A stretch of 64,000 bases of DNA from Fuerstiella marisgermanici (GCF_001983935.1 NZ_CP017641.1:372001-436000), one strand, 5' to 3'; shown: positions 39,001 through 48,126, counted from the first letter of the stretch. Numbers and translations are program-made. The notes: generated by a model from the letters alone, not told the origin.

Positions 39001-40044
39001 GAGATTCCCGAACTGGATTTGGGTCCAGTCGAACTGAACGATGTTCTGATCGACATTCGTATCGCAACCACGGATTCGCACTATCACGTTGCGGGAACGG
39101 CCGCATTGATGGGGGCTGAAGTTTCGCTCGAAGGCAAGGTGAGTTCGAACAGCTTTTCTCTTCAGGGAACGGCGGCAGTCGACATGGAAGGTCTGTCTGC
39201 GTCTGTTCAGTTTATTGTCGACCAGAACGGAATCCGTTTTGTCGCAACGGCCGGCGGAGGGGCCATCAACGCTGTCAAAGATAATATGACGGCGAACCTG
39301 CGAGCGGCAGCCAACGTGGCACAGGCGGCCATCGACCACGCACAGGCCGGCGTGGATCTCGCGCGAAATGGCGTCAAGAGTCTGGAAGCGGATCTCGCCG
39401 AAGCACGGGCTGAGGCTCAAAAAGCTGCTGACAAGGTGAAAGCCAACATCAACAAAGCGAAAGTCGTTGTCGACAATGCCCGATCCAGCAAAAACAATTG
39501 GTACAGCCAAAAGCAGTCTCGGTACAAGGCGTGGCGCAAAGCTGTCGCTGTGACGAAGAGTGCGGCGTGGTATAAGAAAGCTTACTACAAGGGCATTGAG
39601 GCAGCGAAGTACAGCAGCTACGCCTATGCAGTCGGCCGCTATTCGGCACAGGTCGCGGTCTACAATACGGCCAACGCTGCGTATCACGCTGTACGAAATG
39701 CCGCCGGCTGGGTGCTGGACAATGCTGGTGTCGAAGCCAATCCGGAAGTACTGCGAATCAAGGCGCTGCTTGTCGTTGCCAACGCGGGGTTGGGCGCTTC
39801 GGAGTTCGTTCTCGATGGCATCGAACAGGCCAACTCCGGACTTCTGCAGGCCCTGGACGCTGTGGACAGCGTTCGAGTGACACGCATCACGATCGAAGGA
39901 AATGTTTCGAATTACGCGAATGCTGGCGTGAGAGTGACGATCGAAATGAGCGTGGGCGGACGAACTCGACTGCTCACGTTGAATGCATCCACCGAAGATC
40001 TCGTGCAGCAACTGGGGCGGCAGTTGATCTCTGCGGTAGTGTAG
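36028..40044 (+). CDS. Giant secreted repeat protein with LEPR-XLL-type N-terminus
   Basis: A 1338-residue protein. The basic N-terminus is followed by MVSLERLEARELLTA, the planctomycete LEPR-XLL-type sorting motif of secreted giant proteins. Residues 95-140 contain hemolysin-type calcium-binding units (GQGGDDILL, GDGGNDFLY, LNGGDG). From about residue 175 to 890 there are ten tandem repeats of about 69 residues centred on 'WDDAFGIxGLDLxDSELxV'. A second beta-rich part (890-1085) follows. Residues 1095-1260 are Ala/Lys-rich and helical, likely coiled coil, ending in a small beta tail. No enzyme domain is seen. It is probably a surface or adhesion fibre. Confidence 0.85.
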   Translation: MKTSTLLSNLFRKSLRKSRRRRQSQNRMVSLERLEARELLTAAMAWDGDALQITGSDERDFIAVQQDSMGLRVFTEDAILTEHAGRAFDTATSITVFGQGGDDILLSHQTEIPVNLHGDGGNDFLYSDTTNDSLNGGDGLNWIQFPSSQATDADVLDVFGLELLPDSVSVTPEFDKDGRMELQVDMLGQVDIAGQNVDLAGRANLSSDGVDVELTGAVAQWSDAFGIDPLDMTSSSLTVSAGTHVNDGNGYHIDLNSNLQVSGTDISVDGSLDITDALATAAFTGTVANWDDAFGIPGLDLSNGVLTASGSIDADNNQNFSLGVSADMQVEDTLIEVAGSVEFTPQRTNGVFRGSVDNWDDAFGITGLDLTDSELNIVAYTDHQGDYGLSVDLLADMHVEGTAIAIAGNVNVTPDQIDAVFHGSVADWDDAFGIEGLDLTDSELNVAASSNRVDDYRLSIDLLADMVVDDVEIDVAGSVEITPEQIDAVFNGSVDDWDDAFGIEALDLTDTELQVVAFSDRRDDFDLRFDLFGDMDIQGTNAKVSGSVDVEPNRIDGTLTGNVAGDWENAFGIAGLTFSDTRLTISAVIDESTGSSLGMNLEADMDLSGTEIAVTGQVDVDNSGVSGSFFGVVTGSWTSAFGIAPLHLQDTTLSIAGSRTAAGSELSLGVSAGMYLMGTHLGLTGTVDMTPGGVRTNLTTSVEGEWVDAFAIPGLELRDTALSIGAGVGFTGLEIDLDTDLKLFGDYIEMIGDLDISTSGVELSFSPPASIGFTDLLGIPGFTLDDADLTVTGGANGLEVAVDTTLDLGTIDVDFTGAFSVYGPEVRASMTGRIAEWNNAFDVPGMNLDDIVLTLGAESGVGGASMYVGLGAGMAIGSSNLAVAGLLGFGTTGWEVAFRGSIDSLESDDLIDFANSMNRAADPNATEIPDGALGDLELRTAYVNFAPYGGNAELGITDGFGIGGAFYDDGKLLGSGEFIVDLASGVFEVGLEIPELDLGPVELNDVLIDIRIATTDSHYHVAGTAALMGAEVSLEGKVSSNSFSLQGTAAVDMEGLSASVQFIVDQNGIRFVATAGGGAINAVKDNMTANLRAAANVAQAAIDHAQAGVDLARNGVKSLEADLAEARAEAQKAADKVKANINKAKVVVDNARSSKNNWYSQKQSRYKAWRKAVAVTKSAAWYKKAYYKGIEAAKYSSYAYAVGRYSAQVAVYNTANAAYHAVRNAAGWVLDNAGVEANPEVLRIKALLVVANAGLGASEFVLDGIEQANSGLLQALDAVDSVRVTRITIEGNVSNYANAGVRVTIEMSVGGRTRLLTLNASTEDLVQQLGRQLISAVV
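36568..38720 (+). repeat. Ten tandem 207-bp coding repeats
   Basis: Inside the giant gene the Trp codon of the repeat core falls at 36688, 36895, 37102, 37309, 37516, 37726, 37936 and 38143, spacings of 207, 207, 207, 207, 210, 210 and 207. Two more divergent units lack the strict period (cores near 38341 and 38536). The first units are close in sequence and the later ones drift, consistent with repeated duplication followed by divergence. Confidence 0.9.
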
Positions 40045-40192
40045 TCGATTAATCGAATCAAGCAGTCAAGTCCATGCCACGAATCGTAGGCCAAACGGCC
40101 AAGGGGCATTCTACTCCAGTTAAGGAATCGAATGCCCCTGCCGGTGTCTTGAACGAGCTCAGCGGTGCTGAACGCCGCCAGCAACCTTGTGG

Positions 40193-41446
40193 CTACAGGC
40201 TCGCGAACACTTGTTCCAGCCAGGGAACCGCTCGCTTCGGACGGAAGCAATGATTCTTAGCATCGACATTTGCGTATTCCAGGTACTCGTTCCCCGAGAG
40301 ACCTTCAGGGATCGGCTTGAAGTCGTGAATGCGAGCTGCCGGATCAGCGTACTTTGCATACTGATAAACCTGCATGTTTTCCTCTGCGTCATTCAAACGA
40401 TACGCCGCCTGAATTCTCGCCAGCTGGTTCGCTCGGCCGCCTTCCGTAAACAGTAGCGGTCGCGGTGCAATCGAAGCCTGCAGATCCGTCGCGTCAAACC
40501 ATTTGTACATGCCAGGGACAAGGTGCCAGGCCGGCGGCAACGATCCATTTTGAGCGATCGAACGTTCGATCCAATTGCAGCAGAAGTCATTGTGGATCAC
40601 TGCCTTAATCAGATCCGGGTACAAGACTCCCAATACGTCGGCGGGTTCAGATCCAAGCGAATGGCCACAGACAGCAATACGGCCTTTGTCAATGTAATTT
40701 TGCTGACTGACCCATTCCAGAACATGAGCCTTCTGAAACGACGAGATCCCCAGATAGCTACGGCCCATGAAAATGGCGTTCAGCGATACTTCTGTTCGAT
40801 TAAGAATTCTGCTGTCCGTGTCATTTGTTGCCGGGTTGGCCACGGCAACTCCGATCATGCCTTGCTTGGCAAAATGGAGGGCCATTCGGTTGTCCTGCCA
40901 TTTCCAATCGGTCTTGTTCTTAACGTTATCCTTTGCTTTCCGGCCAATTTCCGGCAAGCCCACCAGACTTTCTAGGCTCCAACCTGACCCCGGAAAACAC
41001 ATCACGGCGGGAGCTGGTGAGCTCTGTCGCACTCCATCCGGAACGACCATCATGAAAGGAACGACGCAGTGTGGTTCCGGATATGCCTCCCATTTCTGAA
41101 CTTGATACCCTTCACGTTTTCGAATCCACAGACGCTTCGGCGCTGGCTGCTTTGGGGGCTCAGGAAACGCCATAAGCTCCAATAGCTTCTCACGAATCGC
41201 AGTCTGCCACGCCGGGTAGTCTGCGCGTTTCATGTCGGGATTGAAGGTTAACTTCGGCGGATTCGTCTTCATCAGGTTATGAATAAAACCTGCCGTGTCC
41301 TGAAAACGCTTGTCGTCGCGATCTGTGGTAAACGTCACGCGATCCTTTTGCTCATCCGCAGCAGCCAAATTCAAGGGCGCAACAGTTCCCAAGGCCGTAG
41401 TGGTTCCTGCTGTAGCCAAAAATCCGCGTCTCGAAATGGAAGGCAT
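40193..41446 (-). CDS. Tat-exported alpha/beta hydrolase (acetyl-esterase-like)
   Basis: A 417-residue protein with a Tat leader (SISRRGFLATAGTTTALG). An N-terminal domain of about 90 residues precedes an alpha/beta hydrolase core: APAVMCFPGSGWSLESL, GVAVANPATNDTD, and the nucleophile elbow RIAVCGHSLGSEPADVLG. An Asp fits in APRPLLFTEGGR and the His in the C-terminal NHCFRPKR. It resembles planctomycete acetyl-xylan-esterase or glucuronoyl-esterase-like proteins (family CE15/CE7 type); the exact class is not certain. The start at 41446 fits the leader. It is convergent with the giant repeat gene. Confidence 0.8.
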   Translation of the reverse strand: MPSISRRGFLATAGTTTALGTVAPLNLAAADEQKDRVTFTTDRDDKRFQDTAGFIHNLMKTNPPKLTFNPDMKRADYPAWQTAIREKLLELMAFPEPPKQPAPKRLWIRKREGYQVQKWEAYPEPHCVVPFMMVVPDGVRQSSPAPAVMCFPGSGWSLESLVGLPEIGRKAKDNVKNKTDWKWQDNRMALHFAKQGMIGVAVANPATNDTDSRILNRTEVSLNAIFMGRSYLGISSFQKAHVLEWVSQQNYIDKGRIAVCGHSLGSEPADVLGVLYPDLIKAVIHNDFCCNWIERSIAQNGSLPPAWHLVPGMYKWFDATDLQASIAPRPLLFTEGGRANQLARIQAAYRLNDAEENMQVYQYAKYADPAARIHDFKPIPEGLSGNEYLEYANVDAKNHCFRPKRAVPWLEQVFASL

Positions 41447-41913
41447 CGTTGAAACATTCTGTTTGGAGGGACACGAGGGGGAGGAAGAAACGGGGCCACT
41501 CAGTTTATGAGTCCGCTTCCATTTGTTCGACTCCCTGTCGCGTTTTATACGCATTTCCCGGCGCGGACAGCTTAGGCCTGAGGCAAGTCATTGTGCAGGC
41601 TTGGCGGAAGGCTCGAGTTCAGCTATAGCTTTGCGTTAATTGTTGTGTGTGGCAGTGGACCCGCACACGATCAGCAGTGATGGCAAGGGCTGCCACATTA
41701 GAACCCCGTACAAGCCTGCGACGCGCTATCGGTAACGGGGAGTCCTCATTAATGGACGAGCAGCGCGACGCCGATTCAGTCGTTGTTTCAGAAATTCTGT
41801 CGAAGCGTGATTCATACATGGACATGTGCGGCCGCTTGTCAGGTGGCGAATTACCGCGGCTTCGATTTCGATCACCAGTCGAATTCAGCAACCCGCCGGT
41901 GTGAAATACTCAC
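41447..41913. other. Intergenic region after the exporter operon
   Basis: A 467-base gap between two minus-strand genes. Frames at 41619-41904 on both strands have no protein-like pattern. No obvious terminator hairpin is seen after the ATPase stop at 41914. Confidence 0.35.
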
Positions 41914-42648
41914 TCATTCGGTCTGGCTTGTCGTTTCAGACAGCGGGGTCTGTTGCTTGTGCATCAGACCGTCTTCCATTTCGTAGATCGTGTCAAACAC
42001 ATCCAGCGCGCGATGGTCGTGCGTCACTACGATCACGCCAGCTCCCTGTTCGTGAGCTACTTTGGCGAACAGTTCCATTACCTGCCGTCCGCGATGTCCG
42101 TCAAGTGCCGCCGTCGGTTCGTCGGCGAGAATCACGCTGGGGCGGTTAGCGATGGCTCGGGCGACCGCGATGCGCTGTTGCTGCCCACCAGAGACCATCG
42201 ACGGCAGATTGTCTGCTCGATCCGCAACGCCGAGGTAGTCCATCAGCTCAATCGCTCGTCGCCGAGCGGCTCGTTTGGTTTCGCCGTTCAGCTCCATCGC
42301 GATTTGAATATTTTCTGCTGCTGACAGAAATGGGATAAGGTTTGATTTCTGGAAAATAAACCCGATGTGCTGGCGACGGAAGGATCGGAGGTTGGTGTGA
42401 GGTGTATCACCATCCTGCACCAGTTGGCCTCCTATTTTGATGCGTCCAGATGATGGCGGATTGATCAGCCCAACGGCCGTTAAGAACGTGGACTTTCCCG
42501 AACCGCTGGGGCCGAGCAGTGCAACGACTTCCCCTTGCCGGACGTGCATTGTGGCATCGCGCATGGCGACCACTTCGGTGTTACCGCTGCCGTAGATTTT
42601 TGTCAGGCCCGCCGCTTCAATGGCGTATTTTGAGGAATCGGCAGTCAC
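41914..42648 (-). CDS. ABC exporter ATPase (DevA/MacB/LolD type)
   Basis: A 244-residue ABC ATPase, last gene of the cyd-exporter run. Walker A is [13 protein letters not shown], the Q-loop lies in [13 protein letters not shown], the signature is [14 protein letters not shown], Walker B is [14 protein letters not shown] and the switch is VVTHDHRAL. The start is taken as the GTG at 42648, which overlaps the permease stop as GTGA; an ATG at 42687 would overlap the permease by 43 bases. It energises the FtsX-type permease encoded immediately upstream. The pair with the HlyD-like protein forms a DevBCA/MacAB-like exporter of unknown substrate. Confidence 0.88.
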   Translation of the reverse strand: MTADSSKYAIEAAGLTKIYGSGNTEVVAMRDATMHVRQGEVVALLGPSGSGKSTFLTAVGLINPPSSGRIKIGGQLVQDGDTPHTNLRSFRRQHIGFIFQKSNLIPFLSAAENIQIAMELNGETKRAARRRAIELMDYLGVADRADNLPSMVSGGQQQRIAVARAIANRPSVILADEPTAALDGHRGRQVMELFAKVAHEQGAGVIVVTHDHRALDVFDTIYEMEDGLMHKQQTPLSETTSQTE

Positions 42649-43856
42649 GACAAGGCCTCGTTTGGGGAAACCTTCATGGCTTTCCAAATGCCCAGCAGGC
42701 TGGAGAGCACCGAAATTGCCAGTACGATGGCGGCGAGTTGCATCAAGTCCGAATCGGCCAGGATGACTCGACGCGGAAACTTCGGAAACAATTGCTTGCC
42801 CACGGCATAGGCGATCGCAAATCCAACGACTCCAAGAATCAGTGCCTGTTGCAGAATCAAACCGAGAATCACGGTGTTCGGAGCACCGATGAGTTTTAAT
42901 AACGCGATGGAATGAATCTTGTCCAGGGTCAACGTGTACAGGATCAGAGCCATGATGATGGCGGCGATCACGGTCAGCAAAACTCGGAACAGCCCAATCT
43001 GCCGACGCACCTTTTCGACGCTTCCTTTCAACAGCAATTCACGTTGTCCGTCGGCCGTGAAAACTGACACGTCCCCCCAGCCGGCAATCGTTTCGACGAC
43101 CTGCTCCACATCGACTCCTGATGAAACCGCCACCATCACGGCGCTTATTTGTGGTCGAGCAATGCCGGGAAGCTGAGCGGTCGGTCGCTGGGCGTTCTCC
43201 AGCATCATGGGCTGTTGAATCGCTAACTCAAAATTTGCGGCGCGAGCTTCTCGCGCTGCACGTTCCAGGCGGATGGCTTCTCCCGGCGTGTCAAACTGAA
43301 TTGCCTGAGCATCGGCGACGGTGAAGAAGGCAATGCCGTCGCCGCCGGAACTCATCATGTTACTTGTCGTACCAACGACCGTGTAGGTTTCTTTGCCGAG
43401 GTGCAACTGGTCGCCAAGGTCCATTCCAAGCGTCTTGTCGGCGATCATTTCGTAGTGCGATTGTCCCAGCGGCCGGCCGGACGTGAGTGGAATCCATTCG
43501 CCTTTGTCCGTCGGCCAGCTCAGCCCCAGCACGGCGATTCGCATTGGCTTGCCGTCTCGCTGCCGCTGAACGGTGTGATAAGCGAATTCACGAGCAGACT
43601 CGACACCAGGAACCGCCGCCGCGCGGTAAACCAAATTGGAAGGCACCCGGGATAATTCGGCAAACGGCCCGCGCGTATCGCGCTGGACTATCCACAGATC
43701 AGCGCCAACTCGATCGATCAGCAGCGTTGCATCTTCGACAACCCCTCGATAGATGCCGCCCATCCCCATTACGACCATCAGCAGCATGCCGATGCCGACA
43801 GCGGTAAGTGCGAAGCGACCGACGTTGTGGCGAATGTCTTTGGTGGCGAGGTTCAT
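42645..43856 (-). CDS. ABC exporter permease (DevC/FtsX family)
   Basis: A 403-residue membrane protein. One helix at residues 10-35 is followed by a large extracytoplasmic domain (about 40-280), then three C-terminal helices (about 285-395), the FtsX/MacB arrangement. The C-terminal segment IALLKLIGAPNTVILGLILQQALILGV is characteristic of the family. Its start codon overlaps the stop of the HlyD-like gene as ATGA, and its stop overlaps the ATPase start as GTGA, so all three are translationally linked. DevC-type permeases work with a membrane-fusion protein and an outer-membrane duct. Confidence 0.88.
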   Translation of the reverse strand: MNLATKDIRHNVGRFALTAVGIGMLLMVVMGMGGIYRGVVEDATLLIDRVGADLWIVQRDTRGPFAELSRVPSNLVYRAAAVPGVESAREFAYHTVQRQRDGKPMRIAVLGLSWPTDKGEWIPLTSGRPLGQSHYEMIADKTLGMDLGDQLHLGKETYTVVGTTSNMMSSGGDGIAFFTVADAQAIQFDTPGEAIRLERAAREARAANFELAIQQPMMLENAQRPTAQLPGIARPQISAVMVAVSSGVDVEQVVETIAGWGDVSVFTADGQRELLLKGSVEKVRRQIGLFRVLLTVIAAIIMALILYTLTLDKIHSIALLKLIGAPNTVILGLILQQALILGVVGFAIAYAVGKQLFPKFPRRVILADSDLMQLAAIVLAISVLSSLLGIWKAMKVSPNEALS

Positions 43857-45022
43857 GGTGTGGTCACCCTTCGGCCGTCGCTCAATAACGTCGTCGATTT
43901 TTTGGGCGTGACAACGGAATCTCCTGGCGAAAGGCCTTCCAGCACTTCCACAGTGTCACGACGTCGGAGTCCAATACTGATCGGACGCCATACCGCAATT
44001 CCGTCCTCGTCGACAAACACGCCTTGCATCTCATTTCTTTTGACGATCAATCTGGCAGGCAACAATAGAGCGTCGTCTTTCTGAGTGATTTGAACGAATG
44101 CTTCCGCTCGCTGACCCACAGCCCAGTTGCTTGGAAGTTCCAGCACACGCACGTCGACGATGAACTCACGTGTCTCGCGATCGGCTTCTCGGCCCAGGCG
44201 GGCAACTGTACCGGGATAGGATTTGTCTGGCTCGGAGCGAAATACGACGCGTGCCGACTGCTCTGTCTGCAATCGAGCCATTTCTGTTTCGTCAACCCAC
44301 GCGCGGATCCACAATTCGTCTGTTGAAATCAGAGTCAGGATCGAACTGCCGGGAACCACCACATCGCCCGGTTCTCGACTGCGTTTCACGACCAGTCCGT
44401 CGAACGGAGCGAGAATCTGTGTGTCATGCAATCTGGCACGGTGGTATTCCAACGTTTTCTCTGCTGCGACCAGTTCTTTTTGAGCTTCGGCAATTGCGGC
44501 TTCCGCACGCGACGCACCGGCTTCAGCAACCGCCAGCGCTTCCACGGCTTTATCTTCGTCATCGGGACTCGCTGCGTTCTGACGGACGAGCCCTTGAATT
44601 CGGTCGTGACTTTTCTTTGCCTGATCGTAGACCGCAGCGGCGCGATTTTTGTCGGTCATCACGCGAACGATCGCCGCAGATGCCGCGTCCACATTAGCCT
44701 GAGCAATTGCGACCTGTTGCTGCAATTCCTCGTCATCCAACCGTACCAACAGCTTGCCGCGCGAGACCTGGCTTCCCTGATCGACAACGATGTCAACGAT
44801 TCGACCTGAAATTTTGGGACTAACTGTCGTCGAGACACGAGCTTCCAGAGTTCCGGTGCCCATGACTTCAGCGACGATCGTTCCCCGTTCGGCCGAATAC
44901 GTGTCGACGGATACGGGTGAGAATTTGATCCAGTAAATGACGCCGGCAGCTATCAAGGTGACAAACGTGAACTTCACGATTCGCTTGAGCCAAACTCGAA
45001 TTGTGTTCCACTGTTCATTCAT
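43853..45022 (-). CDS. HlyD-family membrane-fusion protein (DevB-like)
   Basis: A 389-residue periplasmic adaptor with one N-terminal membrane helix (residues 13-32). The lipoyl/barrel-sandwich motif VSTTVSPKISGRIVDIVVDQGSQVSRGKLLVRLDD leads into a helical hairpin (about residues 90-205), then returns at ILAPFDGLVVKRSREPGDVV. A beta-barrel and C-terminal domain complete it. The start at 45022 fits the helix. It begins 26 bases after cydB and overlaps the permease by four bases, so it joins the bd oxidase genes to the exporter genes. Confidence 0.88.
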   Translation of the reverse strand: MNEQWNTIRVWLKRIVKFTFVTLIAAGVIYWIKFSPVSVDTYSAERGTIVAEVMGTGTLEARVSTTVSPKISGRIVDIVVDQGSQVSRGKLLVRLDDEELQQQVAIAQANVDAASAAIVRVMTDKNRAAAVYDQAKKSHDRIQGLVRQNAASPDDEDKAVEALAVAEAGASRAEAAIAEAQKELVAAEKTLEYHRARLHDTQILAPFDGLVVKRSREPGDVVVPGSSILTLISTDELWIRAWVDETEMARLQTEQSARVVFRSEPDKSYPGTVARLGREADRETREFIVDVRVLELPSNWAVGQRAEAFVQITQKDDALLLPARLIVKRNEMQGVFVDEDGIAVWRPISIGLRRRDTVEVLEGLSPGDSVVTPKKSTTLLSDGRRVTTP

Positions 45023-45048
45023 CGCAAGACATTCTTTGGGCTCATGAA

Positions 45049-46077
45049 TCAATAGCTGTGCGAATCGAGTTTGACTTTACCGCGGAAGATCCAGTAGATA
45101 ATCACGGTATAGCTAAGAACGCAGGGCATCCCAATTCCGGCGATGATAAGCATCGTCTGAAGTGTCTTTGCGCTGCTTCTCGCGTTGTAGAGCGTAACGT
45201 TGAACTCAGGGTCGATTGTTGACAGCATGAAGTTTGGGAAAATTGCAACGCTGAAAAGCGACGCCAATGCGAGGATCACCATCGACGACGTGAAGAAAGC
45301 ATAGGCTGGCTTTCCAAGTTTCATCGCTCTTGGAATGTTCAACACGGCCAATGCGTTGAGTGCCGGGACGATCCATAAGATTGGATAATTGGAAATGTTT
45401 TCCGTCGCATGCGGCACGTGCCACCAGGTTGCGATTGTGACGACGATGTAAAGCCCTGCGAACGCCAAAAATAAAGGCGTGATGGCTTTGCGGACTCGCG
45501 CCTGCAACTCGTCCTCAGTCTTCAAGTACAGATAGATCGCTCCATGCACGGCAAACAGTGAAACCGTCAAAGCGCCGACCAACAGCGGGTACCAGTAGAT
45601 TTGGCCGAGCAAACTTCCCTGATAGTGGTACTTCGCCCCCAGTTCCATTCCCGCCATCACGTTACCGCCCGCGACGCCCAACAGTGCCGCAGCAGAGAAT
45701 GACGACAGGAAGAAGCCGCCATCCCACAGTTTTCGCCACGCGTCTGAGTGAACTTTTGATCGGAATTCCAGACTCACTGCCCGACCAATCAGACAGGTGA
45801 GCAACAAAAAGAATGCCGTATAGAAGCTACTGAAGACAGTCGCGTAAGCAACCGGAAACGCAGCGAAGAGAGCCCCTCCAAACGTCACCAGCCAGACTTC
45901 GTTGCCGTCCCAAAGGGGCCCGATTGAATTCATGACCAGTCGGCGTTCGCGATTGGTTTTCGCGATGAACGGATGCAGAATCCCGACGCCCAAATCGAAG
46001 CCATCGAGAATTGCGTACCCGCAAAGCAATACGCCCAGCAAAATAAACCAGATCAACGTCAGCGTGTCGTAGCTCAC
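45049..46077 (-). CDS. cydB: Cytochrome bd oxidase subunit II
   Basis: A 342-residue inner-membrane subunit of the quinol:O2 oxidoreductase cytochrome bd. It opens LTLIWFILLGVLLCGYAILDGFDLGVGIL, matching CydB, and continues NSIGPLWDGNEVWLVTFGGALFAAFP, the most conserved stretch of the family. Nine hydrophobic helices are visible. The length is slightly under the E. coli protein (379). Its start overlaps the cydA stop by four bases. Cytochrome bd keeps working when sulfide blocks haem-copper oxidases, which fits the sulfide-oxidation genes upstream. Confidence 0.95.
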   Translation of the reverse strand: MSYDTLTLIWFILLGVLLCGYAILDGFDLGVGILHPFIAKTNRERRLVMNSIGPLWDGNEVWLVTFGGALFAAFPVAYATVFSSFYTAFFLLLTCLIGRAVSLEFRSKVHSDAWRKLWDGGFFLSSFSAAALLGVAGGNVMAGMELGAKYHYQGSLLGQIYWYPLLVGALTVSLFAVHGAIYLYLKTEDELQARVRKAITPLFLAFAGLYIVVTIATWWHVPHATENISNYPILWIVPALNALAVLNIPRAMKLGKPAYAFFTSSMVILALASLFSVAIFPNFMLSTIDPEFNVTLYNARSSAKTLQTMLIIAGIGMPCVLSYTVIIYWIFRGKVKLDSHSY

Positions 46078-47546
46078 CGCGTACCCTCGTCATCCATCAT
46101 CGAACCGTGAGATGTTCCGCCATGGCTGATCGCTTCTGAAAGCGATTCCTTCAGGAGGCTGCGTTTGTGTTCCGCCAACTCCTCCACCGTTTCAGGCCCG
46201 TGCTGGATTTTGTTGTTGAGTACGAAGACCCAGATCGCGAAAAGCAGGCTGTAGATCACTCCAAACAAAATGATGGAACTCAGCACCTGTTGCGCTGTGA
46301 CGGATTCACTCAGGCCGTCCGCTGTGCGCATTCCCATCATCTGAACGCCATCCTGCACCGATGGATAAACGACCCATGGTTGCCGTCCAACTTCTGCCGT
46401 CACCCAACCGGCCTGGTTGGCTGTCATGGCTGCGAGTGGCATGAGCACAACCAACCACATCAACCATCGTCGATTCTCATAAGATTTGCGATACCACGAC
46501 CAACAGCCGAGTATAGCCACAGCAATCATTAGCGTGCCCGATGCGACCATGAGGTGAAACGTTTGAAACGGCAGCCAAATGGGCGGCCGCTCATCAACGG
46601 GAATTTGATCCATCGCAGGCACTGGTTTTGTGTGATCACCGTACACCATCCAACTAAGTAGGTTCGGAACCTGCACACCGAAATGCACGGTTTCATTTTC
46701 CGTGTCCGGCCAACCGAACAGGTACAAGCCGGTCGGTTCGTCTGTGGTGTGAAAGTGAGCTTCAATCGCGGCCAGTTTTGCGGGCTGCGTGTCAATCAGT
46801 TTCTGAGCCGAATCGTGTCCGGTCACGGCGGCAAGGCCTGTGAAAAGCAGTGCTGACGGCAAGGCGATTGACAGGCAGCGTCGAGCGACTTCCTGATGGC
46901 GTTTCTTCAGCAGGTAGAATGTACAGACGGACGCGACAAAGAATGCGCCCAGAACGAAAGCGCCGATGACGGTATGCGTTAAGCGGTCGACGGACGATGG
47001 ATTTAGGACCATGGCCCAGAAGTCTGTGACTTCCGCGCAAGGCATCATTTCGCCCTGCACGTCGTGCCAAACAATCTTGTAGCCTGCCGGAGTCTGCTGC
47101 CAACTGTTCGCGACAACAATCCAGACCGCGCTGAACACGCTCCCGAGAAAAACCATCATTGTGCTGAACAGATGCATTTTCGGTCCGACGCGATCCCAGC
47201 CGAAGACCAGCACCGCCAGGAAACCGCTTTCTAAAAAGAAGGCGAAGATCCCTTCTGCCGCAAGTGCTGAGCCGAATACATCGCCGACGAATCGCGAGTA
47301 AGCCGCCCAGTTTGTACCGAACTCGAATTCCATCACGAGTCCGGTCGATACGCCCAGAGCGAAGTTTACGGCGAACACACGTGTCCAGAATCGGGCTGCG
47401 GCTTCCCAGGCGGGATCCTTCGTACGCACATACGACAGTTCGCACAAAAACAGTTGCAGGCCCAGGCCAATTGACAACGGCGGAAACAGATAGTGGAACA
47501 TGATTGTTCCGGCAAACTGAAGCCGACTAAGTAATTCTACGTCCAC
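46074..47546 (-). CDS. cydA: Cytochrome bd oxidase subunit I
   Basis: A 490-residue haem-bearing subunit that oxidises quinol and reduces oxygen. The N-terminal [23 protein letters not shown] places His18 as the counterpart of the E. coli His19 haem ligand. The second conserved stretch, [20 protein letters not shown], contains the Glu pair that serves haem and protons. [17 protein letters not shown] gives a further His ligand, and GRQPWVVYP is the signature near the haem b558 Met region. The hydrophilic Q-loop is of moderate length. cydB overlaps by four bases downstream. The bacterioferritin-like gene lies 97 bases upstream on the same strand. Confidence 0.96.
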   Translation of the reverse strand: MDVELLSRLQFAGTIMFHYLFPPLSIGLGLQLFLCELSYVRTKDPAWEAAARFWTRVFAVNFALGVSTGLVMEFEFGTNWAAYSRFVGDVFGSALAAEGIFAFFLESGFLAVLVFGWDRVGPKMHLFSTMMVFLGSVFSAVWIVVANSWQQTPAGYKIVWHDVQGEMMPCAEVTDFWAMVLNPSSVDRLTHTVIGAFVLGAFFVASVCTFYLLKKRHQEVARRCLSIALPSALLFTGLAAVTGHDSAQKLIDTQPAKLAAIEAHFHTTDEPTGLYLFGWPDTENETVHFGVQVPNLLSWMVYGDHTKPVPAMDQIPVDERPPIWLPFQTFHLMVASGTLMIAVAILGCWSWYRKSYENRRWLMWLVVLMPLAAMTANQAGWVTAEVGRQPWVVYPSVQDGVQMMGMRTADGLSESVTAQQVLSSIILFGVIYSLLFAIWVFVLNNKIQHGPETVEELAEHKRSLLKESLSEAISHGGTSHGSMMDDEGTR

Positions 47547-47643
47547 GAGGTGATGTGCTCGCTCTCATGTCAAAACCATCAAAAGCAGTGGCCGGCAGTG
47601 TTGGGCACCTGACCACTGAGATCCTCGCCGCTGCTTGCAGTTA

Positions 47644-48126
47644 TTAGTCGCCTGCAGTTGGTGCTGGCATGTGCTTCGAAATGAACGCCGGTTCGCCCAT
47701 GCGTTGTAGCAGGTCGAGTTGCAGCTCAAGCCAGCTCATGTGCTGTTCTTCGTCCAACGCAATGCGTTCAAACAGGGTCCGGGTTCCGATGTCGCCATCT
47801 TCCGACGCCTGGGAGGCCGCCTTAGTATAGAACTCGATCGCTTCTTTCTCATCTCCAAGGTCCGACTCAAACATCTTTTGCAAAGACGGTGCGCGAACTG
47901 GGGTTTTTGCCAATGTCAGCTCAGGCGATCCTTTCAGGAACAGTATCCTTGTCATGTATTCATTGGAGTGGCCCAACTCTTCCGCCATTTCTTCCTGCAT
48001 CTTGGCCGCAAGCAGACTCAAACCCCAGTCGTCCAGAACGGCGGCGTGCAGCTGATACTGATGCATCGCGGTTAGTTCCATTGAAAGTGCGGTTTGCAGA
48101 TTTTCCAGTGATCGAGCCTGGCTCAT
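47644..48126 (-). CDS. Bacterioferritin-like protein lacking the haem Met
   Basis: A 160-residue four-helix ferritin-like protein. The ferroxidase residues line up with bacterioferritin: Glu17 (SMELTAMHQY), Glu50 and His53 (EELGHSNEYMTRILFLKG), Glu95 (KEAIEFY), and Glu126 with His129 (DEEQHMSWLE). The residue that in E. coli Bfr is Met52, the haem ligand, is Leu51 here, so haem binding as in classical Bfr is doubtful. Iron oxidation and storage or redox protection is the likely role. It lies just upstream of cydA and after the cytochrome c peroxidase, on the same strand. Confidence 0.88.
   Translation of the reverse strand: MSQARSLENLQTALSMELTAMHQYQLHAAVLDDWGLSLLAAKMQEEMAEELGHSNEYMTRILFLKGSPELTLAKTPVRAPSLQKMFESDLGDEKEAIEFYTKAASQASEDGDIGTRTLFERIALDEEQHMSWLELQLDLLQRMGEPAFISKHMPAPTAGD

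Noticed and set aside
38335-40011. 558-codon open frame on the minus strand inside the giant repeat gene
   Set aside because: It is antisense to a protein with clear repeats and domains. Its translation is rich in low-pattern residues and has no domain, so it is a shadow of biased codon use.
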